DNA of 64,000 bases from Capra hircus (GCF_001704415.2 NC_030822.1:55669345-55733344), one strand, 5' to 3'; shown: positions 1-11,640, numbered from the stretch's first letter. Notes: a model not told the origin generated them from the sequence alone. Program-made: numbers and translations.

Positions 1-112
1 GGTTATGACACTTCTGTGAGGTCAGAGGAGACCAGATAATAAATGAAATTCTGGCTTCCAAGTGTCTCAAAATATCCACCAAGTGGTCATTTCTCTGGTT
101 GCTGCACTGTGC

Positions 113-314
113 TTAGCTCATCAGTCATGTCTGACTCTTTGTGACCCCGTGGACTGCAGCCCGCCAGGGTCCTCTGTCCATGGGATTCTCCAGGCAAGAA
201 TACTGGAGTGGGTTGCCATGCCCTCCTCCGGGAGATCTTCCTGACCCAGCAACTGAACCAGGGTCTCCTTCATTGCAGGCGGATTCTTTACCAGCTGAGC
301 CACCAGGGAAGCCC
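113..314 (-). mobile_element. Bov-tA SINE
   Basis: tRNA-Glu-derived ruminant SINE in reverse orientation. The plus strand starts with the SINE 3' end (a 'gtctgactctttgtgacc' block), then 'caagaatactggagtgggtt', and ends with the complement of the tRNA-like head at 'gagccaccagggaagccc'. It is essentially full length (about 200 bp). The open frames across it on both strands arise only because the SINE consensus has few stops. Confidence 0.93.
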
Positions 315-489
315 ACTTTTCTGGTTACTGAAATAAAATTGGAATGGACATAGTTAGTAGAAGGTCTAACCTTGGTTCCTTGACCTATAGTGTAAGAACT
401 ATTGAATGGGAAAGACAAGTAGAACCCCCATGAATGTTGGTCTAGAAGACCAACAATGATATCACATTCCAGGGAGGATGGCAAAGATC

Positions 490-1790
490 AGTGCCTTAAA
501 GGATGCTGAGGTGGTGGTTCCTTGTCATAGTCCCGTGTAATTTACCAGTCTGGCCCCTGCAAAACACAAGTGGATTGTGACAAAGGAGAGTGGACTACTG
601 CAAGGTAGTCCCAATTGTATTGTAGCTGCTTTATCAGTCATCCTTATTTACTAGAGGAGATTAAATGGCCTTGGATAAATGGTATGTAGCTATTGATCTG
701 ATGAATACATTCTTTTTATATATATACCCATAAGCAAGGATAATCAAAAGCGGTTGCCATTCATATGAAACAGACAACAGTATATATTCACCTTCTTGTC
801 TCAGGGGAAATGTGAATTCTCTGCTTCTAACATGGTCCAAAATGTCCTACACCATCTGGATATTGGATAAAATATCAGAATGGTCTATGGTATTAATGCC
901 ATCATGTTAGTTGAACTCAATGAGAAGTAACAAATACTTTGGATGCCTTGGTAAGATCCATACATTCCAGAGGGTTGTCGAGAAACCCTGGAGATTTAGG
1001 TTCTAGAGAATTCCATATCACTGACGCTTTTAGAGGATTAATAGCCTAGATGTGGCCCCTTCTCAAGATGAGATATTTCTCCTTGTACCTCTTATTGTCA
1101 AGACAGATAACACTTACTGGGCTTCTTAGGGTTTCAGAGGCAGCATATTCCACTCTGGGGAATTCTGCTGTATACCATTTATCAGGTGATGTTAGCAGAC
1201 GCCTAGCTTGGACAGTGCCAGGTAGGTCACCCCCTAGATGAGTTACTTGGACCAATGGAAGTGCTAAAAGGTGAGATCTAAAATGGGTGGTGGAGGGGGA
1301 AATACCGAGCAGTGACATGGCCTCGGGAGCAAATATCAGGGATGCGGATCATGCTAGACCCTTCAGGATTTTGGAGACACCATGTCTGGATGGAGTAAAC
1401 AATGGGAGAGGTGAGGGGTCAGAGCTGTGCGAAGGTGGACTGCAAGAGATGTTCTCAGGGCCCTACCCAGGCACCCTGTATGCACTGGGAGTGCTGGGTG
1501 GCTGACGTGGGAGCCGGCAATTCCCCTCCATCCAAAGAGATGGTCTCAGCCAGTGACTGACTGGCACGGGGACACCAAATGTCCTCTGGGTGGGACTAAC
1601 TGGTGCATTCAGTGCCAGAGTAGAGCCTTCCCACGAGATCAGCCTGAAGCTACTCTCTACTTCCTACTCTGCTTCTCCAGCCCCCCTGCTCTCTCCTGCT
1701 TCCCTCACTCTTAAGAGTGCTCCCCCTAACAAATCAGTTGAGCAAGAATTCCTACTCACATGGGCTTCTACTACACGACCAAAGCCAACG
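490..1790 (+). mobile_element. ERVL-type endogenous retrovirus remnant (pol, possibly LTR)
   Basis: Ancient, non-coding endogenous retrovirus copy. The segment from about 490 to 1000 resembles the reverse transcriptase part of mammalian ERVL pol, and 1100-1400 resembles the downstream connection/RNase H region (for example the 'ggcagcatattccac' block near 1139). The tail from about 1620 to 1780 resembles ERVL 3' internal or LTR sequence. The reading frame is destroyed by many stops and indels, and no intact viral protein remains. Similarity is recognised from memory of the family, so the 3' boundary is soft. Confidence 0.6.
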
Positions 1791-2259
1791 TGTACATTAA
1801 TTTTGTACACACTGTGTGCATTTATTATTACTTTTAAAGCAGATTCTTTTCCAGTGCCGTCATTCAGTGTATAGTGCACAAACCCAGTTGTCATTTTGCA
1901 CCTTCTGAATTATGTTTATTAACTATATGACCCACATATATCAAAGACCAATTTCCTTTATGATTTCTCATGTCTCAGTTAAGTAATTTCAATCTACATA
2001 TTTTGAGGGGTGGAGAATGTTGCCCTCAGAGACGTTTACTAGTTCAGACTAAGTTAGTAGGTGGAATCCTATCACATAATTGAACTTGAACTTCCTGAAT
2101 TCCATTATAGAAATTCAGAGAGAAAGAGAAGAAAGAGAGCTTTTATTTACCCATTGTCTTTTCTTCCATAGCTCAAATTCAAAGAGAAATAAAAGGAATT
2201 AATTTTTGGCTTTTGAGTTTCTGAGAGTTCATGTTTTGGAGATTTTAAGAATTTGCAAA
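1791..2259. other. Unique AT-rich sequence
   Basis: No repeat or coding signal was recognised. It is AT-rich, with a purine block around 2116-2140. Confidence 0.4.
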
Positions 2260-2515
2260 GAAAATTTTGACAATACCTCCTTTTTACTTCGCATGCTTGA
2301 TTTTGAAGCAGACTCTCCTGTGAGAAACTATTGAATTATTCTATAATTTAGACTCTTCATTTCAGACCAGGCTTCCCCACTTCTGTCTGAATTAGTGAAG
2401 TTTGACTAAATGTGGACAGGAAATGAATTGCAAATTGTATGTAAATGTGCATAAATTAGCACCATTATTAGAATAATTTGCATCAACAGCTCTATAATTA
2501 GGCAGCAACCTGGGA
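2260..2515. promoter_or_regulatory. Candidate conserved non-coding element
   Basis: Non-repetitive AT-rich block with densely packed homeodomain and POU-like words: an exact octamer ATTTGCAT at 2476-2483, 'atgtgcataaatta' near 2446, and TAATTA-type cores near 2494. This composition is typical of deeply conserved developmental enhancers. Conservation itself cannot be seen from one sequence, so this is an inference. Confidence 0.28.
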
Positions 2516-2739
2516 GAAAAGGGCAGTGGGCAAAGGATGGAGGAAGCTAGGAAGACAGCCCAGGAGTCCTGGGTCCCCACCTCTATGTTAATGAGACTCC
2601 ATTTTTCCTTCCCCAGACCCCTTGGCACAAGACCCTGGGGCTCTAAGATCCATACCCTGCTTTTGTCTGATTCTTGCTAAGATGGCTTGTCGGTGTTGCT
2701 CGGGGGAACTTGGCTTTTCCTCCTCAATGTAGCACCGTG

Positions 2740-2860
2740 GGAGGCCCTGGGATTTGGGGTATAGAAGTCTTAGATCATGGCTTTCAGGGTGACTTTAGCT
2801 AAATCACACTCTGATCCTCAATTTCCTCATCTAGAATACGGGATCTGCAAAAAGAACTTC
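2740..2860 (+). repeat. MIR SINE fragment
   Basis: Diverged MIR core with the hallmark run resembling 'cctcaatttcctcatct' near 2815-2834, followed by a degenerate 'aaaatgggg'-like stretch. Confidence 0.6.
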
Positions 2861-3346
2861 ATCCTGCACTGTTTCCCAGTACTTGCCATTGGGATGAGGT
2901 CATGCATCGACTGTACAGCTGTCCATGTGCATTTCGTATTATTCTGATAGCGAGATCATCTGGCCAGCAAGCGGCAGGTCTAGGATGAAACCCAGATTCA
3001 TCTGGCCTCACAGTCCATGTCGCTGCCTCCCATTGCCCAAGTGGGAAGCATCGCGAAGACCAGTTATTTCCCACGTCGTCCATTCTTCTCACATCCTGTA
3101 GTCGCCTCCCTCACATGCATACTCCTCTTAGGGCCGGAAATGGTGTCTTCTGTGCCTTTTGCATCCTGTTCTCAACACACTTTCTGGTGGGCCATGCCCA
3201 GGTCAGTGCCAATCCTGGGGGCCTATCTATGGACTGACTGACAACGCTTCTCTCTCTTTCTCCCTTTGACCTGGAGCAACTAGAAAATGACACGAAGCTC
3301 CCATCTCCTTGTCTACAGCTACCCTTGGACAACCCACCTTTGAGCC

Positions 3347-3365
3347 AAAAAAAAAAAAAAAAAAA
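3347..3365 (+). repeat. (A)19 homopolymer
   Basis: Nineteen consecutive A residues. It is not clearly the tail of a recognisable SINE or LINE. It produces a poly-Lys or poly-Phe stretch in spurious ORFs on the two strands. Confidence 0.9.
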
Positions 3366-3589
3366 GAGGCAGTTACAGGGATACAGAGAATTGCAAAGAG
3401 TGTCTGATGAAGCAAATAACCACCTATTGCCTTTGGAATGGGTCATATGGATTTTCTTTTTAACATATTTGTCATCTTTATTTGCCGTGAAAACACAAGT
3501 CTGTGCTCTGAACCCAGCCCAGAGGATAATGAGTGGCCAGAAGGAAATCACTATGGTGTGTGAATCATCCCAGGCAGATACCTGAGGGA

Positions 3590-3730
3590 TGAGCACCTTG
3601 TCACAGAAAGATCACAGGGTTTGGGTTCAAAATCAGGTACTGGTTCCCGCTCTGTGATCTTGTAAGCCTTCTGAGCCTCCCTGTATCCTTCACAGAGTGG
3701 CTGTGAGGATGAAATGGGATTTTCTATGTA
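3590..3730 (+). repeat. MIR SINE fragment
   Basis: MIR-like order: 'gggtttgggttcaaa', then 'ctctgtgatcttg', then 'gagcctccctgtatcc', then 'gctgtgaggatgaaatggg'. Confidence 0.62.
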
Positions 3731-3924
3731 AAAGGAATTTGCTGTTATTTCTTGATGATCAAGGGCCCCCGGCACAGAACTTCAGTTCCTGGCTGCCTGT
3801 CCAACCTCAACACACATGTGATGCTCTAGACCTAGAGAGTGGCTGCTCATCACAGCTGTCTTCACTCCCACTGCCGCTCTTCTTTGGACGGCTTTTCCTG
3901 CCCCACTGTTTGGCCAACGCCTAC

Positions 3925-4075
3925 TGATTACCCATCCATTCAACAGACGGATGTTTGTTGAGCATACACTGGGTGCCAATCACTGTGACAGGCACTGGGG
4001 ACACGATGGTGAACTAAACAAAGATGGTTCTTTTCCTCATGGAGCTTGTATTTTCTGAATGATGGAACACTCAGA
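3925..4075 (+). repeat. L2 LINE 3' fragment
   Basis: Resembles the L2 3' end: 'tgtttgttgagcatacactgggtgcc', 'gacaggcactggggacac', 'ctcatggagcttg'. Confidence 0.65.
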
Positions 4076-4173
4076 TTAAATAGTACAGCCTACAGTGACA
4101 TCCATCTCTTCCCTTTGCAGACTTAAGCACCTCCTCCTTTGTACCCCACTGACATTCTTCTAGCATAATGTCT

Positions 4174-4366
4174 TTGAAAGTGAAAGTCTCTTCAGTCCTG
4201 TCCGACTCTTCGTGACCTCAGGGACTGTAGCCCGCCAGACTCCTCTGCCCATGGGATTCCCTAGGCAAAAATACTGGAGTGGGTTGCCATTTCCTTCTGC
4301 AGGGGATTTTCCTGACCCAGGGATCAAAGCTGGGTCTCCCGAATTGCAGGCGGATTTCCACGCTCT
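4174..4366 (-). mobile_element. Bov-tA SINE, head truncated
   Basis: SINE body is recognisable ('gtccgactcttcgtgacc', 'atactggagtgggttgcc'). The expected 'gagccaccagggaagccc' end is missing because the copy dissolves after 'aattgcaggcggattt' into a C/T-rich run. Confidence 0.88.
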
Positions 4367-4370
4367 GCCC

Positions 4371-4438
4371 CACCCTCCTCTTTGCCCTCTCCCTCTCCCT
4401 CTCTGACTATCTCTTCTCCTCCTGCTCTCTCTCCCTCC
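4371..4438. repeat. Polypyrimidine tract
   Basis: About 70 bp of nearly pure C/T with local (CTCCCT)n character, directly abutting the truncated SINE. Confidence 0.7.
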
Positions 4439-4534
4439 ATCATACTGGCAGCCATCTTCTTTGTCCTTCCTTGGAATTTATGAGGCCAATCCTTGAAATG
4501 AGAAGGTGACTACTTTCAAACAGATAAAAGAAAG

Positions 4535-4650
4535 CCCTTCTTTTCCCAGCAGATAATTAATTTGTGTCACTTGCTAGTCATAGAGCATAATTGAGGCCAA
4601 GGGCTTAAGAAGGCCCTGAGAAGGAATTAGACACGTACTGTCACACCAGG
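4535..4650. promoter_or_regulatory. Candidate conserved non-coding element
   Basis: Unique block with an 'agataattaattt' motif (GATA plus homeodomain core) and a second 'cataattgagg' site. No repeat was recognised. Functional status is inference from motif density only. Confidence 0.2.
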
Positions 4651-4844
4651 GGGAATGTATCACTCATATTGCCTCTCCATCCCTGGAGGGCGAGGTGAGC
4701 GAACCCTGCCCTGAGCCGGGTAGCAAAGAGCTTCTCAGCCTCTTAAGGGGCCCCGGCCAGGGCCCGTACTCGCTTACCACATAGTGAGCTGAGAGTTAGC
4801 TTCCTGCCACCAGTGACAGACTAATCATCAAAGGGTGGATGAAG

Positions 4845-4935
4845 AATAAGTCAGGAGCCTTGGATTCAAGTCCTATCCTTGCTCCAGCTGAACAGTTCAG
4901 CTGTATTCCTTAACCTCTCACAGCCTGTGAGTTCC
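4845..4935 (+). repeat. MIR SINE fragment
   Basis: Diverged MIR: 'gagccttggattcaagtcc' followed by 'ccttaacctctcacagcc'. Confidence 0.5.
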
Positions 4936-5194
4936 AGAAACCCACGAATCCTGTGTATTTCTCCTCCCTGGGCTGTGGACAGGTGCTGGCAGTGGAGCTG
5001 GTCAAGCCACAGGATGTGAAGGACTGAGTGTTCCCCTGGCCACTCACCTTGTTTCTCACCTTTGAGTGTAGTTAAACGTTGGTTGCTAGGGAGAGGATGT
5101 TCACCAGAAGCTTACAGTCTAAAGTTGCTGACATTGACCTTGGTTACAAGGCCCATCCTGTGGGCATGGGGTGATCTCAGGTGAGATCCCGGGA

Positions 5195-5330
5195 GCAGAA
5201 GCGACTCAGCATCCCTGAGACCAAGGCCTGCATCCAGCATGACCAGCTGCGAGGTCTTGGCAACTCCCTTTCCCTTTCTTGACTCTTGTTTCTTAATCTG
5301 CAAAATGGACATTGGGGCTTAGAGCAAAGA
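5195..5330 (+). repeat. MIR SINE fragment
   Basis: MIR-like 3' half: 'ggtcttggcaactccctt' then 'gtttcttaatctgcaaaatgg'. Confidence 0.55.
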
Positions 5331-5935
5331 TCATTATTCCAGATCATCATTTTTCAAAGCACTTTTGCAGAAAATGAAAAATTTCAAAAAAGAGTTCCAG
5401 AAAGAAAAAATTCAAGAAAATGTTTGAGAAATGCTGCCTAATATCTGTAAAGATAATCAGCAGGCAGATGAACATAATGAGTCTCATAAAAGGTCTATAA
5501 TCAGGAGAACTGTTTCTATTCAACCTGTCTTGGCTCAAAGTTTGCAGAACCCTTGTAACGTCCTATGACATTGATTCTTGCAGGCACATGCTGCTGGGGG
5601 CATGTGACAAAGGAGTCTCTTGGGTTTGTCCTCATTAAACTTTTTCTGTCTCTGTGACTCTCACAAGGCAATTCCACACGGGGATGGGAGCAGTGGGGAC
5701 TGGGGGGCATCCAGGTTCACACCAAGGATTGGCCAGTGGTCACGCTGCACTGTTTCAGAGTGTCCTATAGAGGTTGTCTGCCATCTCCTTCTTCCCAGTT
5801 ATGCTTTTCTGGTCAAGTGACTTTCAGCCAGCTTTCTCTGAACAGAAACACCCAACAGGGGGCGAGGCAGGTGGACAGTATCCAGCAGATCGGGAGCCCC
5901 GAGAAGGTAGCTGGGGGTGCCTGCTGGTGCTGGTA

Positions 5936-6158
5936 GGGCTTCCCAGGTGGCACTAGTGTAAAGAATCTACCTGCCAATGCAAGAGACGTAAGAGACGCAG
6001 GTTCGATCCCTGGGTCAGGAAGATCCCCTGGAGAAGGAAATGGCAACACACTTCAGTATTCTTTCTTGGAGAATCCCATGGACAGAGGAGCCTGGCAGGC
6101 TACCATCCATAGCATTGCAAAGAGTCTGACTCAACTGAAGTGACTTAGCACGCATGCA
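5936..6158 (+). mobile_element. Bov-tA SINE
   Basis: Forward copy. It begins with the tRNA-like head at 'gggcttcccaggtggca', has a B-box-like 'ggttcgatccctgggtc' at about 6000, and ends 'aagtgacttagcacgcatgca'. Confidence 0.92.
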
Positions 6159-6569
6159 CCCAGGTGCTGGCAGGAGGCACATGTTGCAATCTAGCCACAC
6201 ATGTACACCCTCGGGCACTCTGTGAGTTGGGTCTCTGGAGCCAGTAGGGAGTGTGATAAGCCAGCCCCTACCTGTAGAAGAGCCACCAAGACAGGGAAGC
6301 CATGTAATGTGACTCAGCATGGCCACAAAAAATGCACTGGATCCTGCAACTGTGCCATGCCTTGCACTGAGGCTGGAGACCCAGTGGTGACTCAGATCCA
6401 CTCCCTGACCTTGAGGTGCCCTTGGACTAGGGGAGGGACGGGATGACAGCATGCCACCAGACAATAGTACTTATTTTCCTGCCTTGGTGTACGGTGTCAC
6501 CTGTACACAACCTGAGCTGATGCCCAGGCATCTGTGTACTATGGTATGTGATGGGATTGAGAGATTACT

Positions 6570-6672
6570 GACTTACGTGGATAGGGCTGGTGGGAAAAGC
6601 TTGCCCTCTGGGGTCACGTTGCTGGCTGGTTGACCCTGGACAAGCCATTCCTCACTCTGAGCCTTAGCTTCT
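6570..6672 (+). repeat. MIR SINE fragment
   Basis: Weak MIR match: 'ggttgaccctggacaagcc' then 'cactctgagccttagcttc'. Confidence 0.5.
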
Positions 6673-7110
6673 TCTTGTTTCCCCCAGCTTTACTGAAGCA
6701 CAACTGACAAAACTGTAAGATATTTAAAGGGTGCCACGTGATGATTTGACATATGTACACGTCATGAAAGGATTCCCCCATCTAATTAATTAACACATCC
6801 ATCATCTCACCTATTTATCTCTTTCTTTTTGGTGAAAATGTTTAAGTTCTGCTCTCCTAGCAAATTTCAATCATCTGACCCATTGTGATCAGTTGCAGTC
6901 ACCATGATTTACATGAATCCTCAGACCACATGCGCCTTAGAGTTGAGAGTTCGTCTACTGTTAGGAACCTCTTCCATTTTTCCCAGCCCTTCAGCCCTGG
7001 GCAGTCATTCTTCCACTCTCTGTTTCTTGGAGCTTAGATTTTTCTTTTAGAGTCCACGTATAAGCGGGACCATGCAGTGTTTGTTTCTCTCACTTAGCTT
7101 CTTTATTGAA
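6673..7110 (-). mobile_element. L1M LINE 3' end
   Basis: Antisense L1 3' UTR sequence: 'agctttactgaagcacaact', 'acacatccatcatctcacc', and near 7060 'acgtataagcgggaccatgcag', which corresponds to the region just downstream of L1 ORF2. Confidence 0.7.
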
Positions 7111-7569
7111 CGTGTTCATACATTTGTGGCAGGAATGACATTGGAACAGAGCGGGTAAAGCAGCTGGCACAGAGTCCGCCTGGCATAGGAGCCCAGGGGG
7201 TGGTGGCCATCCTCCGTATGTTTGCTGAAGTGCAGGAGAAACACAGACGCAGAAGAGTCACCCATCAAACCACTTCCGCCAGCCTCATCTCAGAGGGAGG
7301 GAGGAGCCAGGCTAGGCTCTGGATGTGCTGGAACTCCCTGGATCCAGGGGTGCTGCACGTCGGTACAGACCATTTAACCACAAAGACTGACATTGAACCA
7401 GGTACTTCAGTGCTTTTTACAAGCAAGGACCGGGGGTTTGTGAGGTTCTCTAGTTTCCCATGGCTCTTCAGCCAAGAGCCAAATTTTCTGTTACACTCGC
7501 TCCTTTGCTTTAATTCACACATTTAGGACCAAAGCACTCACTATTTTTATAGTATTTATGAATTTCCTG
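7111..7569. other. No recognised feature
   Basis: Unique sequence of moderate GC. A 108-codon plus-strand frame here has no recognisable domain and no obvious exon context. Confidence 0.35.
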
Positions 7570-7690
7570 TGGGCGTGCCTTGTTGCCTTCGCTAGCTCCT
7601 GAAGGCCAGGAACTGGACATTTGGCGTCACTTCTTCCCTTAGCACCAAGCAAACAATCAGCACTCAATAAAAATTTGTGGCCAACTGATA
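7570..7690 (+). repeat. L2-type LINE 3' end
   Basis: Matches the pattern 'ctcctgaaggccaggaactgg', then 'cttagcacc', then 'cactcaataaaaatttgt', typical of an L2 terminus. Confidence 0.55.
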
Positions 7691-8399
7691 ATTGATCTGT
7701 TGCAGCAGAGAGGAGAGATGCCAGCTGTGGCTGTTTTGTCCTCAATTTGGGTTCATTTCCACCTTTAAAGAGCACATGCATTATTATATTATCATATTAT
7801 GCAAACCAAATATTCTAAAAAGACAGATAGTTAACAAACAGACTAGTAGATTAGAGATTGCCTGTGGGATTCATCCTAATCAACCAGCCTACTTATCTGC
7901 CTGTGATCAGGGTCCTGAATCTTTATCATTCAGTGGAGTGAAGCAACATCCCAGGTTCCCAGAGGAGTAGAACGGGATTTCAATTACATATCCATTTTTT
8001 TATCACTTCACTGAAATAACATGGGCTCCCTGGCTCTAAATTGCTAAAAACCAGTTTAACTTAAGGAGACAAATAGACACTAATTACAGAGCAAAGTGGA
8101 GTCCAGAGCGTCTAGGCACTTGGCTGAGAAATGCCTTCTGCCACTCACTCCAATACAAAGCTGGGAAAAATGGAAGTTTCCCTCCTGCTTCTCCACTCCT
8201 AGAACCCCTCCCGCAAGGAAGGTAGGAGTATGAGGGGAGGGGTACGAATCAGCCATCTGGGGAGAGAAGTTGGGATGTTCCTCTTTTAGCCCTGGCAAAC
8301 TATTAACTTAAAGACCATGGCATCTGTTTCTTTTGTATAATAATCTGTGCTGTTGTCTACATTCTTATTTAGAGGCACCTTCTAAATCCTAATCAGTTC
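7691..8399. other. No recognised feature
   Basis: AT-rich unique sequence. A short homeodomain-like 'cactaattacagag' lies near 8078. No repeat family was recognised. Confidence 0.35.
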
Positions 8400-8520
8400 T
8401 GCAGCTTCCAGCAAAAAGAGTGATGATACAAAGGCATACTGGTGCCCTGACTGGTACCAGCTTCACAACCACAACTGGTTGTATGATCTTGAACAAGTTA
8501 CCTTGGCTCTTCGCTCCAGT
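8400..8520 (+). repeat. MIR SINE fragment
   Basis: MIR-like 'ccacaactggttgtatgatcttgaacaagttacc' pattern (quoted in part). Confidence 0.45.
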
Positions 8521-9282
8521 TCCTCTTCTGTGTAGTGAGATCCAGGGGTGTGCTGGTAAATATGTAGCTGGCTCTCCAGGGAGGAAAAGACCTTATTTAC
8601 AGCTTTTGCCAATTTCCATGGTGTAAATATGCCCACCATGACAGATTTCAAGCTGCGAATCCAACATTGAATAAGGAATTGGGAAGAAATGCCCATGACC
8701 CACTCTCCTGAACTGGTGTGGGATGGTTCCAGCTCTGGTTGAGCTCTCTTCCATCATCAAATCAAATAATAATGTGATAGCCAGGCAGAATGCATTCAAT
8801 CTCTCCCTGTCTGGGCAAACACATATCCTTAGCTCCTAAATCTAAAACCAGATGGCAAGTAACAGGAAAAACATCTAGCTTCTGCCTGTCTCAGAGGTGG
8901 GGTAAGAATAAAGGAAACAGTATTTTCAACATAGGGTAAAAGTAAAATACAATTCTTTTCATTATTCATATCAGTATTTAATGAATATGGAATAACATTT
9001 ATTAATAAAATGTAATAATATATTCAAACTCTCCTTGAACAAAAAAAACCACTCTTCCCTGCTTGTGTACCTTTGTGAAGGAGAAGGTGGACAATTCATT
9101 CCACGTCGAGCGAGTTTGACAAGAGGCAGATGGACAGAGTGCCTTCTCTCCATCTGTCATGCCCAAGTTCATGCTCAACAAATGCTTAGTGGCTGTGTAT
9201 TGATGAGACCTTCTGGCCATGGGAACGTTCCTCTTTCACAGATGGCAGAGATCTGATAATCAGTAGCAACTGGACCGTTCAA
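8521..9282. other. No recognised feature
   Basis: Unique sequence, strongly AT-rich between 8930 and 9020. No repeat or exon was recognised. Confidence 0.35.
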
Positions 9283-9431
9283 GGGACTCCCTTGGGGGTC
9301 TATTGGTTAAGACTCCATGCTTCCACTGGAGGGGCAGAGGTTCAGTCCCTGGTCAGAGAATGAAGATCTTGCATGCTGTGTGGTGTAGCCGAAACAAACA
9401 AATAAATGAACAAAAAATAAATTTAAAAAAA
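9283..9431 (+). mobile_element. CHR-type tRNA-derived SINE
   Basis: Cetartiodactyl CHR-like SINE: 'ggttaagactccatgcttcc', 'ggttcagtccctggtcag', 'gaagatcttgcatgctgtg', and a terminal A-rich tail ('aaacaaacaaataaatgaac'). Confidence 0.78.
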
Positions 9432-9474
9432 TCCCCAATTGAACCATTCGAGTTTCCCCACTATGACTGTGTTG

Positions 9475-9745
9475 CCTTCGCTCCATGCTTTCGCCTGTCT
9501 CAGATAGCTCTTCGTCAGCTCTTCTGCAGACCCCTCCCTTCCTTAGACCGCCTTTCTCTCTGATAGTGCTTTCACCTCTCTTACAGCACAGATCTTATCC
9601 AACCTTGACTTTAGTCACTGATGCTCCTGTCCTATCCCTCAACCAGACTGTGAGCATCTTGAAGGAAGAGACTAGGTCTTATCAATCAATTTTGTATTTC
9701 CCACAGTGTACTTAATAAATGCTTTTTGAACTTTAATTGAATTTG
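9475..9745 (+). repeat. L2 LINE 3' fragment
   Basis: L2 ending with 'gactgtgagcatcttgaagg', then 'gtatttcccacagtg', then 'acttaataaatgcttttt'. Confidence 0.6.
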
Positions 9746-10530
9746 TGGGACTAGAAGGTGATAGAGTTCCTTAATCTGAAGAGTTCTTTTTTTAAAAGCT
9801 GAGTCCTGAAGTTAGATTCGACCGAAGAATATGCAGAATAGCATTAGCTGGAGCTGTTGATGTGCAGAGGAGTAGTAGGCAACAAAATTCTTAGTATGCT
9901 CAGTAGGATGCCGAAAGGTGCAATTTCACTCCCTCTCTCACACACACAGTGATTTGCTTGGCATCCAACACTATTCACTTCTTCAAATAAAAGTCTCTAT
10001 TTATACCCACATTCAATTGAATAAGAATGTGCCCAATATCTTCTAAGCACATGGAACACTGCTAGATACCATGGGAGACAGAAGTGGTAGTCTGCAATTT
10101 CCAGAAACCTGGAAGGACAAGATGAATATATTTGGAGTGTAGGGAAGTGGTCTGGGTGTAGTTAGGGAATAATTGACCTTAGCCTTGAGAGATGAAAAGA
10201 GGAAAGAGGGAAGTAGAGGAGCACAGGAGAATAGACAGCGGAAGAAATATAAAGAGGGGGGAAAAGGTCATTGGAGGACACAAGGGAAGGATGTGGAACA
10301 GACAGGGAAGGCCAGAGTGTGAGGAGGGAGCAGTGTGATGGGGAGGCATCTTGACTGGTTGAAGGGGAGGTTTTTGTGTTGGAAGATAACAGTACAGACT
10401 TATCTGAGAATCAAGAGATAGAGGACCTAGAATCTCTGTTGAGTTTAGACTTTATCCAACAAGCACTGAAGTTTTTAGACTTTACCCAACACACTTTTGA
10501 GTGAGGATGTAGTTTGATGCCAGCTGTACA
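9746..10530. other. Unique sequence with purine-rich block
   Basis: About 10180-10340 is G/A-rich (repeated 'gaggaaagagggaag'-like runs). A possible short L2 remnant lies near 10040-10090. Nothing else was recognised. Confidence 0.35.
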
Positions 10531-10744
10531 TGCATGCGTTCTCATTTGCTCAGTCACATCCAACTCTTTGTGACCCCACGGACTGCAGCCCGCCAGGCTC
10601 CTCTGTCCATGGGATTCTCCAGACAAGAATACTGGAGTGGGTTGCCATTTCCTCCTCTAGGGGATCTTCCTAACCTGGGGATCAAACCCAAGTCTCCTGC
10701 ATTGGCAGGCAGATTCTTTACCACTGAACCACCTGGGAAGACCC
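10531..10744 (-). mobile_element. Bov-tA SINE with probable target-site duplication
   Basis: Full-length reverse copy. The flanks carry 10-bp near-identical repeats, 'ttgatgccag' at 10514-10523 and 'ttgataccag' at 10745-10754 (one mismatch), consistent with an L1-type target-site duplication. Confidence 0.93.
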
Positions 10745-10915
10745 TTGATACCAGATACTAGAGAGTATAAACCACAGAGTCTAAGGCATCTGGGATTGAG
10801 ACCCACAGTGGGATGGTGGAATTAGAGCTGAACCCAGAGGTCGCTGAGAAACCCAGGAAGACACACGGAGCCAGCTCCCCTTTCCATCTTTGTCTCTTTC
10901 CCTTTTGGGCTTTGT

Positions 10916-10964
10916 CCTTTGGGGTCTGAATCCTTTGGGGGTCTGAATCCTTTGGGGTCTGAAT
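10916..10964. repeat. Short tandem repeat, 16-17 bp x 3
   Basis: Three head-to-tail units of 'cctttggggtctgaat'; the middle unit has one extra G (17 bp). It generates a repetitive peptide in spurious minus-strand frames. Confidence 0.9.
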
Positions 10965-11529
10965 CCTAGAAACAATTCTTCGTCCTACATGGCTTCTCCA
11001 CTCTCTTCTTTCTACCCACTGGCTTTCTCTGATCATTCATTTTTTCCTTTCTCTCAGTAACTTCAGCTTTTCTGAGGCATCATGACCCTCCAGTCCTCCC
11101 ACTGCTAAGTGACTCGGCTGCTTAATATCCACGACTTCAAACTTCTAAGGGTCTGATTGACTCAGTGTCCCATACCTGTTACGTTATAATATTGTAGGTT
11201 GTCAGCCAGCTCAGGTGATGCCCACTCCTCATCCAATCAGCTAATAGTCTGCTAGGCATGGTAGGGAGAGGCAGGGTGGGGTCAGAATCTGGGTCACCTG
11301 ATAAAAAGCACAGCCCAGGTATTTAGAAAAAGCTATAGCTGGGGAGGTATCATGACTATTATCTCTTTACATATTTTTTGGATTTTAAGGATAAAGATAA
11401 TGATGGGGTCAAAAGTGATGGAGGTTTATGAGGCTGGCTAACTGGAAGAGTAGAAATAGAGACAGAAAAATAAGGAAATGCAGCAGGGAAGCTGGCCGGG
11501 GACAGGAAACTGCTCATTTAGGGGCAAGT
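10965..11529. other. No recognised feature
   Basis: Unique, mid-GC sequence. No exon or repeat was recognised. Confidence 0.3.
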
Positions 11530-11640
11530 TGAGTTTCACTTGTTCATTTGGCAAATATTTATTGACTGCCTACCATATGCCAAGAACAGTGCTAGGTGGA
11601 TACCAGGAAGAATTCAGGGTGTTAAACATTGAAGATGATA
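11530..11640 (+). repeat. L2 LINE fragment
   Basis: 'ggcaaatatttattgactgcc', then 'accatatgccaag', then 'acagtgctaggtgg' is the common L2 terminal pattern. Confidence 0.6.

Noticed and set aside
3111..3596. 161-codon minus-strand frame
   Set aside because: It runs through the complement of an A19 tract, giving a poly-Phe run. It looks like a chance frame.
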